A stretch of 64,000 nt of DNA from Sesamum alatum (taxonomy: Eukaryota; Streptophyta; Magnoliopsida; Lamiales; Pedaliaceae): positions 25,139,188-25,203,187 of the forward strand of contig JACGWO010000012.1 of the NCBI GenBank assembly GCA_034509735.1, in the 5' to 3' direction. Positions 39,101 to 54,100 of the stretch are shown piece after piece. The notes beneath the pieces were generated by a model. The model was not told the DNA's origin, made no database searches, and saw only the letters and a list, made by a program, of their open reading frames with translations. The position numbers were made by a program, and so were the translations under genes. Numbering within the stretch: position 1 is the first letter of the stretch; every line of letters starts with the position of its first letter.

Positions 39101-42100
39101 TTCATTGTCATTTTTGCAATACTGTTTATGTGACATTGTTCTTTTGCCTTGAAGCCTGTTTAGTATAATTTTCCAATTGTGTACTTACAATTCACTGATT
39201 TGGATGAGTATGAAACAGATTTCGGAGGAAATGGACATTAGAACAAGACGTGCACTTCTCAGTGCCATGGTCGGAAAAGTTGGAAAAAGAATGGATACTC
39301 TGTTGATCCCATTGGAATTATTATGTTGCATATCGCGTACAGAATTCTCAGACAAGAAATCCTATATAAAATGGCAGAAGAGACAAGTGAGCTTTCTGTC
39401 TCCACTTTCTTTAGTAAATCATATCTCTCTACCTCCCTCTCTCTCTTCCACCCTCCCCCACCATTTTATATTCTTTTTTCTTGCTTTCTTTATTCCTCCC
39501 CATAGTTTTCTTTGGGATCGGGAGTTTTGGAGGTTTGAGGTCTCTTCATCTTGTGAGGGTGACGTTTGTGCGCAGCTGTTAAGATTTTTGTCAAAGCAAT
39601 AATTATGTTGATATTCACTAATATAACATACCTTCTATTACCTCCTTTTAAATACTCTTTTCATTTGGTGTCAGTCCAGTTAAATATGTTGGAGGAAGGG
39701 CTTGTAAATCACCCTGTTGTCGGGTTTGGAGAATCTGGGAGAAAAGCAAGCGATTTGAGGATTCTTCTGGCAAAGATTGAAGAGTCTGAGGTGTGTCCGA
39801 ATACTTTAACTTCTTTCTTCCTGGATATTGACATTTATCTGGCATTGTGAATTTTTCGCAACTTCGTTATGCACATCTTCCTTTCTTAGAAACTTGGTTG
39901 TCTTTATCTAGGTCTCCATCTATACTTCACCTGTACAGGCAGTGTCCTTGCTTAACCTTTCTCAACTAACTCATCCGTTTGCAAACTTATTAGCTTCTGA
40001 ATATATCCTGCCCGTTGCAAGTTCATCTATATGAATCTGCTTATTGTCTCCTGAAAGTAATGAGTCATGGTCGTTTGCAGTGTGATTCGACTAAACAGTA
40101 TGTATAAATCTTCTGTGTTTCTTCTTCCAATTCTCTTCTCTCTGTTTTTAATGTTTCATTTGTTTTGGTTTTTGTTAACTTCATTTAGACCTGTCCTGTT
40201 CATGCGATATTCCATTAGGCTAACAGGTAATTCTGATTAGTTTTTTAATCACTTATACCACAATTACTTTATTATTAGAATTTTAGATGCCTTGTGATAT
40301 TCAGATATGTCCTTTATACTGATTAGAGTTGCTGTATAGGCAGTTAGCAGGGTTTCCTTTTGTACCTCACTCTAACATTATGTTTATTTTGTTCAGTCTC
40401 TTCCATCAGCTACCGGTGATCTTCAACGGACTGAATGTTTGAGATCACTGAGGGATATTGCTATCCCACTTGCGGAGAGGCCTGCTCGAGGTGATTTAAC
40501 TGGTGAAATATGCCACTGGGCAGATGGTTATCACCTGAATGTCAGATTGTACGAGAAACTACTGCTCAGTATCTTTGATGTGTTGGATGAGGGCAAACTT
40601 ACAGAGGTTACTGGAATATTTTCTGTTTTTCTGTAACAATTTGTGCCGTATAATAATGCTGAATAAGCAGAAAATAACTTCCTGAAGTTTTTGAAGCTGA
40701 ATTCAGTCATTTTTTTGTTTTGTAATTTTTGTAAAAGATAAAATTGGTGGAATTCTGGTGCTTCTGTTACATTGATGGACATCTGAAGAGAGCATATAAT
40801 CTATAATTAATTTTTTTTCTGTGGAAAAAGGATCAGTTGCTCGGAACGTACAATCTCATGATTATTTCTTCCTTCAAAATAACACAACTTCTTTGTGGCA
40901 GGAAGTCGAAGAAATGTTGGAGCTTTTCAAGTCAACCTGGCGTATTTTAGGAATCACGGAAACAATCCATTACACTTGCTATGCGTGGGTGTTATTCCGG
41001 CAGGTATTACACTGAAGAAATTTTTCAGGAGTTATTACAATAATTTTCTTTGTAAATGCATGATTTTCCAGATCAAATGGATGAATGATGGCTAAGCACG
41101 CTCTCTCTTTTCTCTCTTAGAGAGAGAGTCTATCCAGCCATATGTTTTGATTTTCTTTTCCTTCTTCTCATCTCATTCTATTGTCCCAATATTGTGATTA
41201 AGTCTACCACAACTGTATGAGTCTTTTAGCGGACACCAGGTGAATCGGAGATGATTCACCTAAACAACTAAACAACTTGTCCTTTTATCTAGACAATCAA
41301 ATCAAGAGTGATAGAAGTTGAAAATAAATTAAAACAACTACTAAATGCAAAGGTTAACTAAAAATTGAAGAATATAGAGAAAAAGTTTCTAGGATTCAGA
41401 TTTTATCCACTAAATTCACTTAACAAATACGAAGCTAGGTTGAATGAACAACTTCAGATTACAATGATCAAATCATCTAATACACATGTGGATCCGATAC
41501 ATTTATAGCTCACAATGGTATGTGTTTATGTGTAATTGAACCATCACATAATATTTCTACGAACTAATGTTAAACTTCAGTTTTTGTTCCATTGTTTAAC
41601 ACCTCAGAAATGTAGATGTCCAATCACTTCCAAGTATGAAAATCAGAAACATCAAATAGCATAAAATATATTCTTCAATCAATCATGGACTTCTAATTAA
41701 TCAAAGAAATGATAGTGACTATATCTTAGGATGATGGGTTTAGATACTCATAAGAAAAGAAAACCGTTGAATGAATCATAAAAGTTTCATAAAGATCTAA
41801 TGAGGAAAATAAAGAAAGACAAAATAAAGGAAAAAATCGTTGGAAGAAAGTAATTTTTTGAAACATCTTCATGTGCTCTCCAATCTAGAATTGAAAGTTT
41901 AGGAATAAAAATCTAAAAACTGCTGAAAAGTAGTGTTTCTGACAGGGGGTAAGTGGTGGATTCCGTTAATCACCATTGCAAATATAATGAATTTGATAAA
42001 TGGAATTTCCTCATTCAATGGAAGTTGAAAATTTTGTGAGATGATGATGGGTGGAGGACCTCTAAGGTGGGTCATGGTGATTTCAAAGAAGAGGATACAT

Positions 42101-45100
42101 GTTAGTCATGTGACTGACAAAATGCCTTAAAGGTGAGTGGTCACTTTGTTGTTAGAAAGGTCTCCCAGTGACGATTGCACACCAGAAATATTTGAGTTTG
42201 GAACTTGTTTGGTCACGGGTTTCAGCATGCAGTAAGTTCACTTCTGTAGTCGGCTAAGGATCTGGTCTAGGGAACTGTAAGTAACAAATTAATTTGAAAT
42301 GAGAAAAAGAAAGTATGAAACTGATTCCAAGTTTTTTTTCATGGTTTATTCGAAGTTGTTTGACTTGTACTGGATTCTACTTTATGCTTTGACTTTGTTA
42401 CAGAAAGATGATATGCCATGTTAATTGCTATTTTATTACTTGAGCACTTCTAATTGGACATCCTGTGTTATTGCTTAAGGCTTGTACATGAATAAATTAA
42501 TAGAACTAATGAGGTTGAGTAGGCTGCAGTGTATATTTGTGCTGAAACAAATCTTGCATCAGCAGCCCAGCAGCAATGCAACGTTATGTTTCATTATTGG
42601 TATGATTAGTGACAAGTGCATCAACCATGACTGAACTCTTAGGCTTGCTCTTGGTTTGAGTTTTTACACAAGAATAGCACGGGAAAATAATTAATATGGA
42701 ATACTAGACAATACAATCGCTTCTGGTCTCTCCTTTTATTGATGATTATTTGTACAGAAGCTAGAGGGATGCTCCTGATTCCTCAATTTCAGCACTATAT
42801 GCGTCAGCATTCTTGTATGGCCCATTTATTTTCACTAGTCCTCGAACATCTACATGTGAATATGAACACTGTAATCAGTCTTAGTTGTTAGATGAGTATT
42901 ACTGAGAATGTATAATGCACAATTTTGCATTAAATAAGATCACATAATGATGAGATACCTTGTCCCACATTTCACTAGTGAAAGTAATGTGTATGCATGA
43001 TTCATGAGCACCAGTCCTTGGCCTTTGGGGCAGAGCTGCTTAGCCAACAATTTCATGATTCTTGTGTGTGTCCATACCATGTTGTGGGCTTGTGGACCCC
43101 TCCATGACATAAATGTGTTTCATTTGGTTTCCGATTGTTTGTCTTGGTTGATATTTTAGTGAATGGATTAAATTTTGAGTATACTTCATATTTTATTTCC
43201 AGAAAGTTTCTCATTGAAATTAATTTACTCTGCTATGATTAATTTCCATTGACATTTAAAACCAAGTGTATAAGATGAACTCATTTGGAAAAACGATTTA
43301 GTTGAACTATAAAATCAGCAAGTGACAATATGCAGTTGAACAGAGTACAGATGATATATAAAATAAGGATCATGTAAATACAGAATTTTCAGGTCTCAAG
43401 CAAGAGGTACATTAAATTAATTTCATTAATAAAATGGTCACATGGATAAAAAAATTAATTTAAGAGAACTGCTTAAATTGAGAAGTTAGAAACTATGGCT
43501 CCATATAAAAAAATACCAGTTGCATCTGAAAGTACAAAGTATTTAATCCTCTTGCTGATGTTGATCTCCTTGCGCCCAGTCATTTTACTTACATACTGAT
43601 AGATGCAAAGCTGTCATATCTTTTTGAAAGGTGTACGTTTATCCGATGTACTGGATGGATAACCCCTGCATTATCTACCTGTATAATTCCATCTCTGTCC
43701 CATCAATTTGTAAAACTAAACTTGCTCACAAAAGACTATTAGTTGATTAGAAGGTAAGTCTGAGATTAATTTCTGAGGCCCGCTACAACTTGGTCCTTTT
43801 TGCTGAGGTCAATAATATAAGTACCCATAAAGATTGGGAGAAATGGAAAGTTCTGCATTTTGCATTTGTTGCAGTTTTTACTTCCCAATTATTCCTCCCA
43901 TTTCATTTTTAGAGTGTCCCAGAATGAGACTTTCTCCCCTAACGTGGAATAGTATTCTAGATCTGCCTCTCAGTTTAAGTAATAATGTGATACAACTAAC
44001 TTTCTGCCGCTACTTTTGAGTGCAATAATGTGAACATAAGCAAAATTTACTTTTTCAATCATCTAAAAATCTGTGGTCAAACTAGACAAATTAAAAAATG
44101 GGATGGGTGGGAGTATGTAATTATCTGTGCATGTCAATACTTTCATATGCTACAATCCAAGCGTGGTTTTATTGCAGGCAGCATTCAGATCATGCGCGCT
44201 TCTGACCGTTTTTTTTATATAGTTAACAATTACTTTTTGCTATCTGATTGACCATGTTCCTATATATGCATTAAAATTTAATCACAACCCTCTATATGCA
44301 TTACAGTTTGTCATGACTGGTGAACAAGAGATTCTGCAACATGCTATTGACCAGTTGAAAAGAATACCTCTAAAGGAGCAACGGGGCCCACAGGAAAGGT
44401 TGCACTTGAAAAGCTTGAGTTGCAGAGTTCAGAGTGAGAAGGGATTTCAGGAGTTAACTTTCTTGCAGTCATTCCTATTGCCTATTCAAAAATGGGCTGA
44501 TGCACGGCTGACAGATTACCATCTTCATTTTGCTGAGGTCTTTCAAATGAATTTTAGCATTTATTTTTAAGTCGATTGATTATAGACATGAATTATTTTA
44601 ATTTTTACATCATTTGTACATATTTTGATTGCTATCATTTAATTTTATTCAAGATCCAATTATTTGGCCACCAGACTTTATCTTCATAGCTTAAGAAACT
44701 GCTAAGCTGAATAGGAGGGAAGTGAGAATCTCCTTAACTGGGTGTCCTTGATTTGAGTTAGCCCAACTATCTGGCACAGATGTTTTTGTTTATTTTTCCA
44801 TCCCTAACTTAAACTGAGTGTGGATTATGTGAAATCATTAACTTTATGCGCTTTTTCAGCTATATTTTACTTGAGTTAGGAAAAAGTAGTTTGGTTAATT
44901 CAATGAAAAAGGGCATTTTCTACCTTTTCTTGTCTTTGCCTCATATCCTATCTGTTGTTTCCCTGTAAAAGATAGGCTGTCAATTCTTTTTAGAATATAC
45001 AAAACAATAATTTTACTCTTGATGGTTTTAAAATTGAAATTTCATAATTGAGTGACCGACTGCTGAGATATAGGTACATCTAACTGACATTTATTGGGAT

Positions 45101-48100
45101 AAACATGTTTCTTGGTACTCCACTATTGTTCTTACGTTGTAATCTGATTAGGATGTTTCTCTCTCGATAACTTTGAAACCTACCCTGGCTAATTCTCCAT
45201 TTCAATTGTATGTATGGAAAGTGATATATGGAAAAGCAAGATCCGTGTGGAAACCAAGAAAATGAGATCTTGGAAGTACTTTCCAAAAGATTACTGTATG
45301 TCTTGTACATCCTTTATTTCTCTTGATGCTTTGATCTATCCAAATACTAAAAAATGTAATCTATGAAACACTTGTGAGTGTAAGTCACAGCATGCAAAGA
45401 TTCAGAACTATATATGCATTTGTTCTGCACTGTGTCGAGATATACAAGAACCTTTACTTCCCTTTTTACTAGTTGATCTGTGTTACATCCTTGATCGTTA
45501 AAATTGCAGCAAAATGTCAAATTTGTAGTCCCTATGTATTTAGCTGATGGTTATTCCTTTTCGGTGACATTACTTATCATGAATCATGAGTGAAAATCTT
45601 TATGATAAGGAACTTTGGGAGATCATATGTCTGTATATTTAATTGTGTTATTTGCTTCTCTTGTTCTCTTTAGGGATCAAAACTGATGGAGAATGCAGTA
45701 GTTGTTGCCATGGTTGCTCGGAGGCTTCTTCTTGAAGAACCTGAGTTGGTATTATGGTTTTGCTTAGTATTCATGTGAAAACTAGTCAATCAACACCATG
45801 TATTCATGCATGTGACGGATTCCTTACAGTCTAAATGAGTCCCAACAACAATATTAAAGCTAACACTTCAGTTCTTGTTTGCAGCCAATGCAGGCTGCAC
45901 CTCTCACAGATGCGGAGCAAATAGTGATGTATGTGTCATCTTCAATTAAACATGCATTCGCCAGAGTAAGTACTTTAATCTAATTCTACTAATTATTGTT
46001 TGATCTTTGAACTCTCTGTTAGTTTTGATCATTGATATTAGAGAATTCTTATGCAGAAGTTTGCCATGGATAATTCTAAAGTCCTTACTTTTGATGGACG
46101 AAAGAAGATTGGTGATTGAATTGTGTTAGGGCTAATCAATTATATTCGGGCATTATTCGGGCAGCACTTTTCTTTGATGCTCAAGTGAAATGGATTTTGC
46201 TCAACAGTTCTTGATAGACCTATATAAAACAGAAACTAGGTTTAACAACTAATGAACTTTCTTTTTGGAAAAATATGGTTTGCGTGTACTGTATCCATAT
46301 ACTCCTGAGATTTGCAGCTCCTGTTTAGGCAGATAATGCTAGATACGCTCAATGGTAAGCCGTACAGATGTGATACACAGGGAGGGAAGGAGAGAGGGGC
46401 TCGAGACACTAATGGACAGACATGCTTTCCTTTCCTTTCACTATCTCATGCACTATTTCCAGAACTTCCTGATTTTCTTGGCTTTAGTATGCAAGTACAA
46501 TTACATTTTTATATCTATATTGCTAGTGCCGATAATCTCCATGTCCAACAATCAAAGCCCATTGATGGACAACATTAGTATCCTGTCTCACCTGACTGAA
46601 GTAATGTGTCCTTTGTAATTATTCTTGAAATTCTTACTAATCTATGTCTAGGAAGTATCTGATGCATCCAGATGATCTCGCTGTTTTCTTTGACATGTAG
46701 CTTTATGTCCAGCTTCACCCATCACCTTAACCTGACTGTACTGCCGGAAAGTTGCAATTCCGTACATTGAAATAGGAGGAGGTTCCTTACGTTATCTTGA
46801 TTTCCTTTTTACAGATTATACAGGAGGTTGAAGCATTATCTGACACAACAAATGAACATCCCTTGGCATTACTTGCTGAACAGACGAAGAAGCTTTTGAG
46901 AAAAGATACGACCATGTATTTACCCATATTAACCCTGCGGCATCCCAATGCAAGTGCTGTTTCAGCATCTCTTATACACAAGCTTTATGGCATGAAACTG
47001 GTAAGCTTTCATCTTTGACAGTTCTTCACCATGCCCATGGCGAGCAACATGTTATTCTAACTATTTTAATTTCTTCAGAAACCATTCGTTGATAGTGCTG
47101 AACATCTTACGGAGGATGTAGTATCTGTGTTTCCGGCTGCTGATAGTCTTGAGCAAAATTTAGTTGCTGTCATCACATCTACCTGTCAAGAGGGCGCTGC
47201 AGAGGCTTACCTTAAGAAACTAAACTTGTACAAGGTGAGGGGGTTGCCTTTAAAATATTCATTCACCTATTAGTCTTTGGAGAAGATTATGCCAATTAAA
47301 TAATTGCCTGCACTATAGCTGAGGTATGCTGATGTAAATTTTAGGCTGAATTAATAGGATTACGTAGTGTGATGGAATATTTGATGGTTATTGTGGTTTG
47401 GAGTACAAAGTTGGGATAAAAAGCTGTAGCTTGGTACGTCTAGGTTTATGGAGAGGACCATGAGAGTTTCAGCATAATACGTTGCATCGACAACAAAAGA
47501 TGTCACTATCCTGGATCCTTAAGTCTGCCAAGTCTTCAGCTTATTGGAAGGAATGACTCAACAGTAGATGTTGATGCTCTATCAAATGGTTTGAGGAATC
47601 TTTGCTATGGATTCTGATCTCAGAGAATTGAGGACCTCCTCCAAAGTCTGTTCTTATCCTGGGAGGGAATTCTACCAAAAACATAAAAAACAGGAAGATG
47701 AAAGAGAGAAAGAAAGAAACAGGGAAGGGAGGAATTAAATAAGTCTTGGCCATGAATAATTACAAAATAATGATAAGGTTTCCTGGAGAAGCTTCTAAGA
47801 TGGATAAAGTGCCAACTTAAAAAGTGACTGGATTTACTTTTCTTAAGTTATAGCTGGAAGCGTACACCAATGTTGGAGGAAAGGATAGAGGCAGCACTTG
47901 GTTTTGATGGAATTGAGTTACAAGTGGGAATAATTGCTTCATTTTCTATGAGCTGAAGTAGGCAGAGACTACAGAATAATGCTTGTTCCTAGATAAACTA
48001 GTTTAACAGCACATATTCCATGATAATTATTTTGATTGATAAATTGAGTACTTAGTAAAGAATACAAGGTTTTTAAGAAAATAAATGGATTTACTTGATA

Positions 48101-51100
48101 AACTAAATTGCAATGGTAATTTTGCTTTTCCACAAGGAAAGATATGCTTCTATTATTACGTCTTATCTCATTGCACTTGGTAATAAACTGTTTCCATGTG
48201 TACTTTACCCTTTGTCTCTAATGAGCTTTTTAGAGAAAGAGTTTACATTCTTCTGGTGAACAACTTTATTTCTCATCTCATGCGTTTTTAATCTTATCAT
48301 TTCAGTACCATGGTGAGTTCTTTAGTGGAATATTTTACATATATTATTTTTATTATTCAGATTGAGACCATATCTGGAACATTGGTGCTGCGTTGGGTCA
48401 ATGCACAACTTGCAAGAATTTCGGCTTGGGTTGAACGAGTTATTCAACAGGAGGTAATGATCATCACTATTGTGTCACTAGTAATAAAGAAGGTTTACAA
48501 AAATGGGCTTGGGAGGTCCCAAATAAATGACTACTTGAATCAGGGTTTTGAGCATAAAGATTCCACTGACCTGTAAAAAGTGGGCCTAACCCTTGGGGAT
48601 GCGGTAATACATCTAAGAAATTATTCCATCGAACATACTCCACTCTGGATGTAAAATTGATGGCATTATCTCTCCATATTGCTCTCTCGATGAATTGTGT
48701 CGATAAGGATATTTAAAGTTTAATATTCTTTATCTGTAGCAACTGTCCATTCTGAGGTTTAGATATCTATGCTCGCAGGTGAATCTGGTTATGAATTGAC
48801 ATGACAAAATAAATAATTGATGTGACTTAAAGACACAGAGTGCAACTTACAGTTGAATGTTTAAAATTGTATATACTTTTCGGCCTAGTGTTTCTATTTA
48901 GCAATGTTTTTTCCATATCTACTTTAAATTAAGAGATGCTGCCTTAATCTATCCAGTTGCTAACATGTGATGTATAATCTCCTAGTTAAGTTGTTTAATA
49001 TTGTAACTATACCAAGAGAGTGGTTTGTTCTTTGAATTTCATATATGCAGTAGTGCCTAAACACTATTTTCACAGTTAACCAAAAATATGTATTAACCAA
49101 AACCAAGTCAAGGTCATAAAATATCTGGGAGTATATTAAGAAAAATCATGTTTGCTGCATATTTTCTGTTGAAATACTACGGCAAGTTAAGTCTATCTCT
49201 GATGCATAAGGCTTCTTAGAATAACCAGTTGAAATTTAAATTGTGTATTATAAGTAAACATAATGTTCTCCTTGATAAAAAGCATGCTTATCTTGGATGA
49301 TCAGAACATTTAACAGGTTATATGGCAAATAGCAATTGTCCTGACTAAATCGGATTTTAATAGCTTTGCTAGAATGCTCAGTTTCCTGTCTTTCTTCTGC
49401 TGGACAGCTGGATGATCTTACTGTTTCTTTCATAATTTTAAATTTTTTAACCTAGGGATGTCATTATTCTGCAATTTTCTTTATTTCCTCTTGTTATGTA
49501 CAAGTAATGCTTAGAACTTGCTTTCAGAATTGGACCCCCGTCTCAGCTCAGCAAAGGCATGGAAGTTCAATAGTTGAGGTGTACAGGATTGTTGAGGAGG
49601 TTCGCATGTTACGATACCCTTAATTATCTTCAGATTATTTCCTTAATCAACTCCTATTCCTAGTATGTGTCGGGCCCTTATTTTCTGATTTTTGTTACCC
49701 CCATGTTTTGTTTCGAGTATTTATCTGTTCATGAACAATCTTGCTCTAATATGAATTGAGTGTGATCGTAGGAAAGTTTGATGGCAAGAGGGGAAATTTG
49801 CTCACGCTTTTGAGTGACTGTTGAAAGACAGTAATTCTCTTGCTATAATCCAATATTAGCTTCATGTTGACTTAATAATCCAATATTAGCTTCATGTTGA
49901 CTTAATAATTATACAATACTAAACACGTTATTTTGATAACTCCTTAAGCTAATATTGGATTATGACTAGGTTCAAACTTCAAGCTAGAGATATTTCGTAT
50001 ACTGCTGGATAAAGGTTCTGTCACAGGCTCAAAATATTTGAGGTTGTTGATATGATGGCATTTTCTCTAAGATGTCAGCAAGATGCTTTTTACGAAGATG
50101 TGATATCCCATTAAAAGATGCAAAGAAGGGGTACCTTCATGAGAAGATTTCTTAAGTTTCTTTCTTCAGCAGTATAATATTTCCTCCTGAAGTTAGGAAT
50201 AGAAGTATGAATATAATTACAATATGATGAAATCCCCTGAAATGATCAGACTGATTTGTCTAGCTTGTTCAATCTCTGTAACTTATCCTAACTATTCATT
50301 CAGATAGCTTTCTGATGACATATTTGGCCGCAATGCTATAGATGTTATGTAGTGATTCAGCTGTGATACTGATGAAGAGAATTCAACCTGAACAATTATC
50401 TTATGAAATGGAGGGTAACACGTTCTCTGTGTGGTTGAGAGTGAATGACGTGCAAGGTCTCCTGTATTTTGCAGCTTTGTAGTGGTTTTTTGGCGAATCT
50501 TCCCTCTCTCTATCTATGTGCAACCCTCCCCCTTTATTTTCATATATATATATATTGCTCTATTAAATGAAAACAAGCAGGAAAAGTAGAAAATTAATAT
50601 GTATTTTTTCCACCTTTTTAGTAACTATAACTGCCGAAATTCAATGATGCTATCATGTGATGATAAAGCTGAAATGGGGCCAATCTTTCATTTTTCTTTG
50701 CAGACGGTTGATCAATTCTTTGCTCTTAAAGTTCCAATGAGGCCAGCGGAACTGAGTAGCCTCTTTCGTGGCATTGATAATGCATTCCAAGTATATACCA
50801 AGCATGTTCTTGACAGTCTAGGTACTATATTCATCTTTTATTTGATGTCAAATGTTGTTTAATTTGCTATATGCTTGAACTTGAACGCCTTCTTGAAAGC
50901 TGTGTATGAAAAATCCTAACAACTGCCCCATTGTTTTGAGTTGTTATAAAATGTTCAGAAAATAATTGGGTTTAACCTTCAAAGTTCTGAAACATCTTCC
51001 TATTCTCCGAGCAGTATTATACTATACATGCTAAAACAATTTGATCCAGAATTTCATTCAGGCGAAAGGGGTTATAATGGGAGAAAATATATGGTATAAT

Positions 51101-54100
51101 TGCAAGATTAGGCGATGCATCTCCGGTATCTGTTTGTAGCTTGTAGTCTGAATCACTAATTATCCATCTGGTAGATAATGAGCCCAGTGAACTGATGTAA
51201 CATTTAAATTTTATGTTCATGAGCAATTCAACTTGGACTTGCTTACCTTTGAGCTATTCAGTTGTTTTTGTGAGATTCTTGCATGCAGTTGATTTTGTCA
51301 GCATATGTTTGTTGTTTGTATTTCTCCAAGATGGAGTGCTTAATGGGACTTGAGTGGCATTTCTTGATTGTGTGGAGATCTTGGTTACATTACTTTAAAC
51401 TTAAGACTCAATTATTTGTACTTAAAAGTTTCTATTCTTGCGTATTAATCCTGCAGCTGACAAGGAAGACATAATTCCACCCGTGCCCACTCTTACACGG
51501 TACAGGAGGGAAAGTGGTATCAAAGCTTTTGTGAAGAAGGAACTAACAGATCCAAGGCTGCCTGAAGTTAGAAAGTCGAATGACGTCAATGTTTTGACGA
51601 CACCAACTCTTTGCGTTCAATTAAATACTCTTTATGTGAGTTCAAGCTACTTTATTTTTCACCTTTGTACATGTCACCTTTTTTGTTTCTATATTTGGTC
51701 CCCCCCTGGCCCCTAAAAAGAAGAAAGAAGAAAAAGAAATAGAGAAGAAAACCAAGAGTATATTTTCCTATTTATGATAGTTTTCTTAGCTCCTATTGTG
51801 ATTGTTTTCTTAGTTCCTCTACTTTCTCTTGCTTTCCTAATTCTATTGCTTTTATAGCAAAGATGCTTAAATTTCTTGGTGATCAGCAGACGGATAAATA
51901 GATCACTTGTTTCAAAAGATCAGGAGGCGAAAGGATATATGTATAAAGCTGCCAGCACATTAAACATCTTAAATATGAAAATTCTCTTCCTTTCCCTTCA
52001 GAAACTGCAGTGTGAAGAACCCATGGTGACTTGTGATAGTAGGATATTCTTTGGTGTTTTGGTCAAACAAACAGGTTATTATATGTTAGGAATGACTTCA
52101 TTAAGATTGATGAAGAAATGTTCAGATGTGAATATTCCAGAAGACTGTGAATAGCTGAGGGATACTTTTGGTTGAAGACAGATGAACTACAGACTAACAG
52201 GTGTAAATTTGAAGTCTTTCTTCACAGAAGCTAACTCCTCTGTATATAAAGGTAGGATTTAGTTCATTCATTTCAATGAAACATGGGTATTTATCAAGTT
52301 AAAAAGAGAGATGAAATGGAGGAGGATAGACATGGATATTTAGAAGAAATCAAATAAAAGCTGCTTGAAAATCTACGGAAAGGCCTACGAAAGGTCGACC
52401 CCTGCCAAATGCATCTATTGGCCAAGTTGTAGTCACCATAGATACATGCATTTCTTTCGGTCCATGATACACCTAGACGCACAAGTCATTTCACAACATC
52501 TTAGCTTCTTTACTTCCAGGGACCCTTCGAAAGCATCAACAAGATCTCATTTATGAAAGACGGAAGACCAATTGCTCCTTTTAATAAATTCATAAGTCTT
52601 CCCCAAAATTCCTTCACATAAAGGACAGTCCAAGAAGATGGCTATCGTTCTCCTCATTATTTTTACAATGACATGCTACTTTTGGCAGAGTGCCTTGTCA
52701 GATACAGTTTATCTTTTATGTATGAAAAGGGTGCTTGTCCCATGATTTTCTACTGACTGCTATTTATGGGATCAAATTTTTGATACATTTGACCAAGAAT
52801 TTCTTTGAAATAGTTCCCACTGATCTCTACTTCTGCTCTGATTTTTTCTGAAGTATTTGGCTGGGACCCTCTAATATCTTCTTTACATTCTTTCTTCATC
52901 AATAGTGGTGATTAATACCACTCATACTATATTTGGTCAAATTTCCTGATTAATACTAATGCAAGCTTTTGGTTAACCATAGTATGGGATTAGCCAGCTG
53001 AATAAATTGGAAGATAGCATTTGGGAGCGATGGAATCGGAAGCATTATGGTCATCCTATGAGTAAGTAATGAATACTTGCACTTTTCAAGTGAAGTGAAC
53101 CGAGTTAAGAGTAAATGTGCATGTTATTTCTTTGAAAATATTTTCTACTGTTTTGTTGTAAATAATTGTTATAATTCAGCTCTAAGTATTATAGCATACC
53201 TAGTTTTGAAGTTTCATGTGTTGCTTGTGGGTTGGAGATGGAAATTAGGCTCTTCTAGTACTAGAATGAAAGTACGTTGGTTGCCTAACAGGAAATCAGC
53301 TGTCCATACGTAATATGTACATTCTTGAGGACTTGGTTTATGTTATCCCACCTGTTTCCATTTGTTTGCTGACTTTTCTCTGCTATCTCCTTATTGTTTA
53401 ATTCTTAGCAGCTCGCCTCCTGTCATTGTCTTCCAAGACTCCTACATATCTTCAAATAACTAAACAACTTAGTGTATGTAGTATGTACGGTCATCTATGA
53501 TGGTTCTTTGTCAGTCTGATCTAAGATGATTTGTACTGTCTAGGCGCTCTAGCATTCTAGTATCTGAAAATTCTCAATACAGCAACTCTGAACTATTGGC
53601 TGAGGCGGCTGTAGGAATCTCAAGTGAACACTGCAAGATTAGCAATAAATGCAATTAAAGTAGGTGGAAAAATGACTACTGATCTCTTTCAAATTAAGGT
53701 TTGTTCATGTTGATCTTCCTTGTGTGCAGAGAGGAGCATGGAAGATAACTCCAGAAATTCCATTAAAAAGGACAGTTTCGACGGAAGTAGAAAAGATATA
53801 AATGCAGCTATTGATCAAATTTGTGAATTTACTGGTACATGTCATTGGGATTGGGATTGGGATTTTATCTTTTCAAGATTCCATTCAAGCTTATGATTTT
53901 TGGTTTTACTTATAGGAACTAAAACAATTTTTTGGGATTTGAGAGAGCCATTCATCGATGGTCTGTATAAGCCAAGTGTTGCTCAGTCTAGGTTGGAAAC
54001 TCTGGTTGAGCCTCTTGATACGGTAAGATCTATTCTTGTTCAAAATCGAGATAGAATGATTTTGTTTGTTGTCTGTTTATGATTTATTGTCCAAGAAACC

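Noticed and set aside
45080..45310. Antisense gene in PATROL1 intron 11
   Set aside because: No family likeness and no codon or splice support; ordinary intronic open frame.
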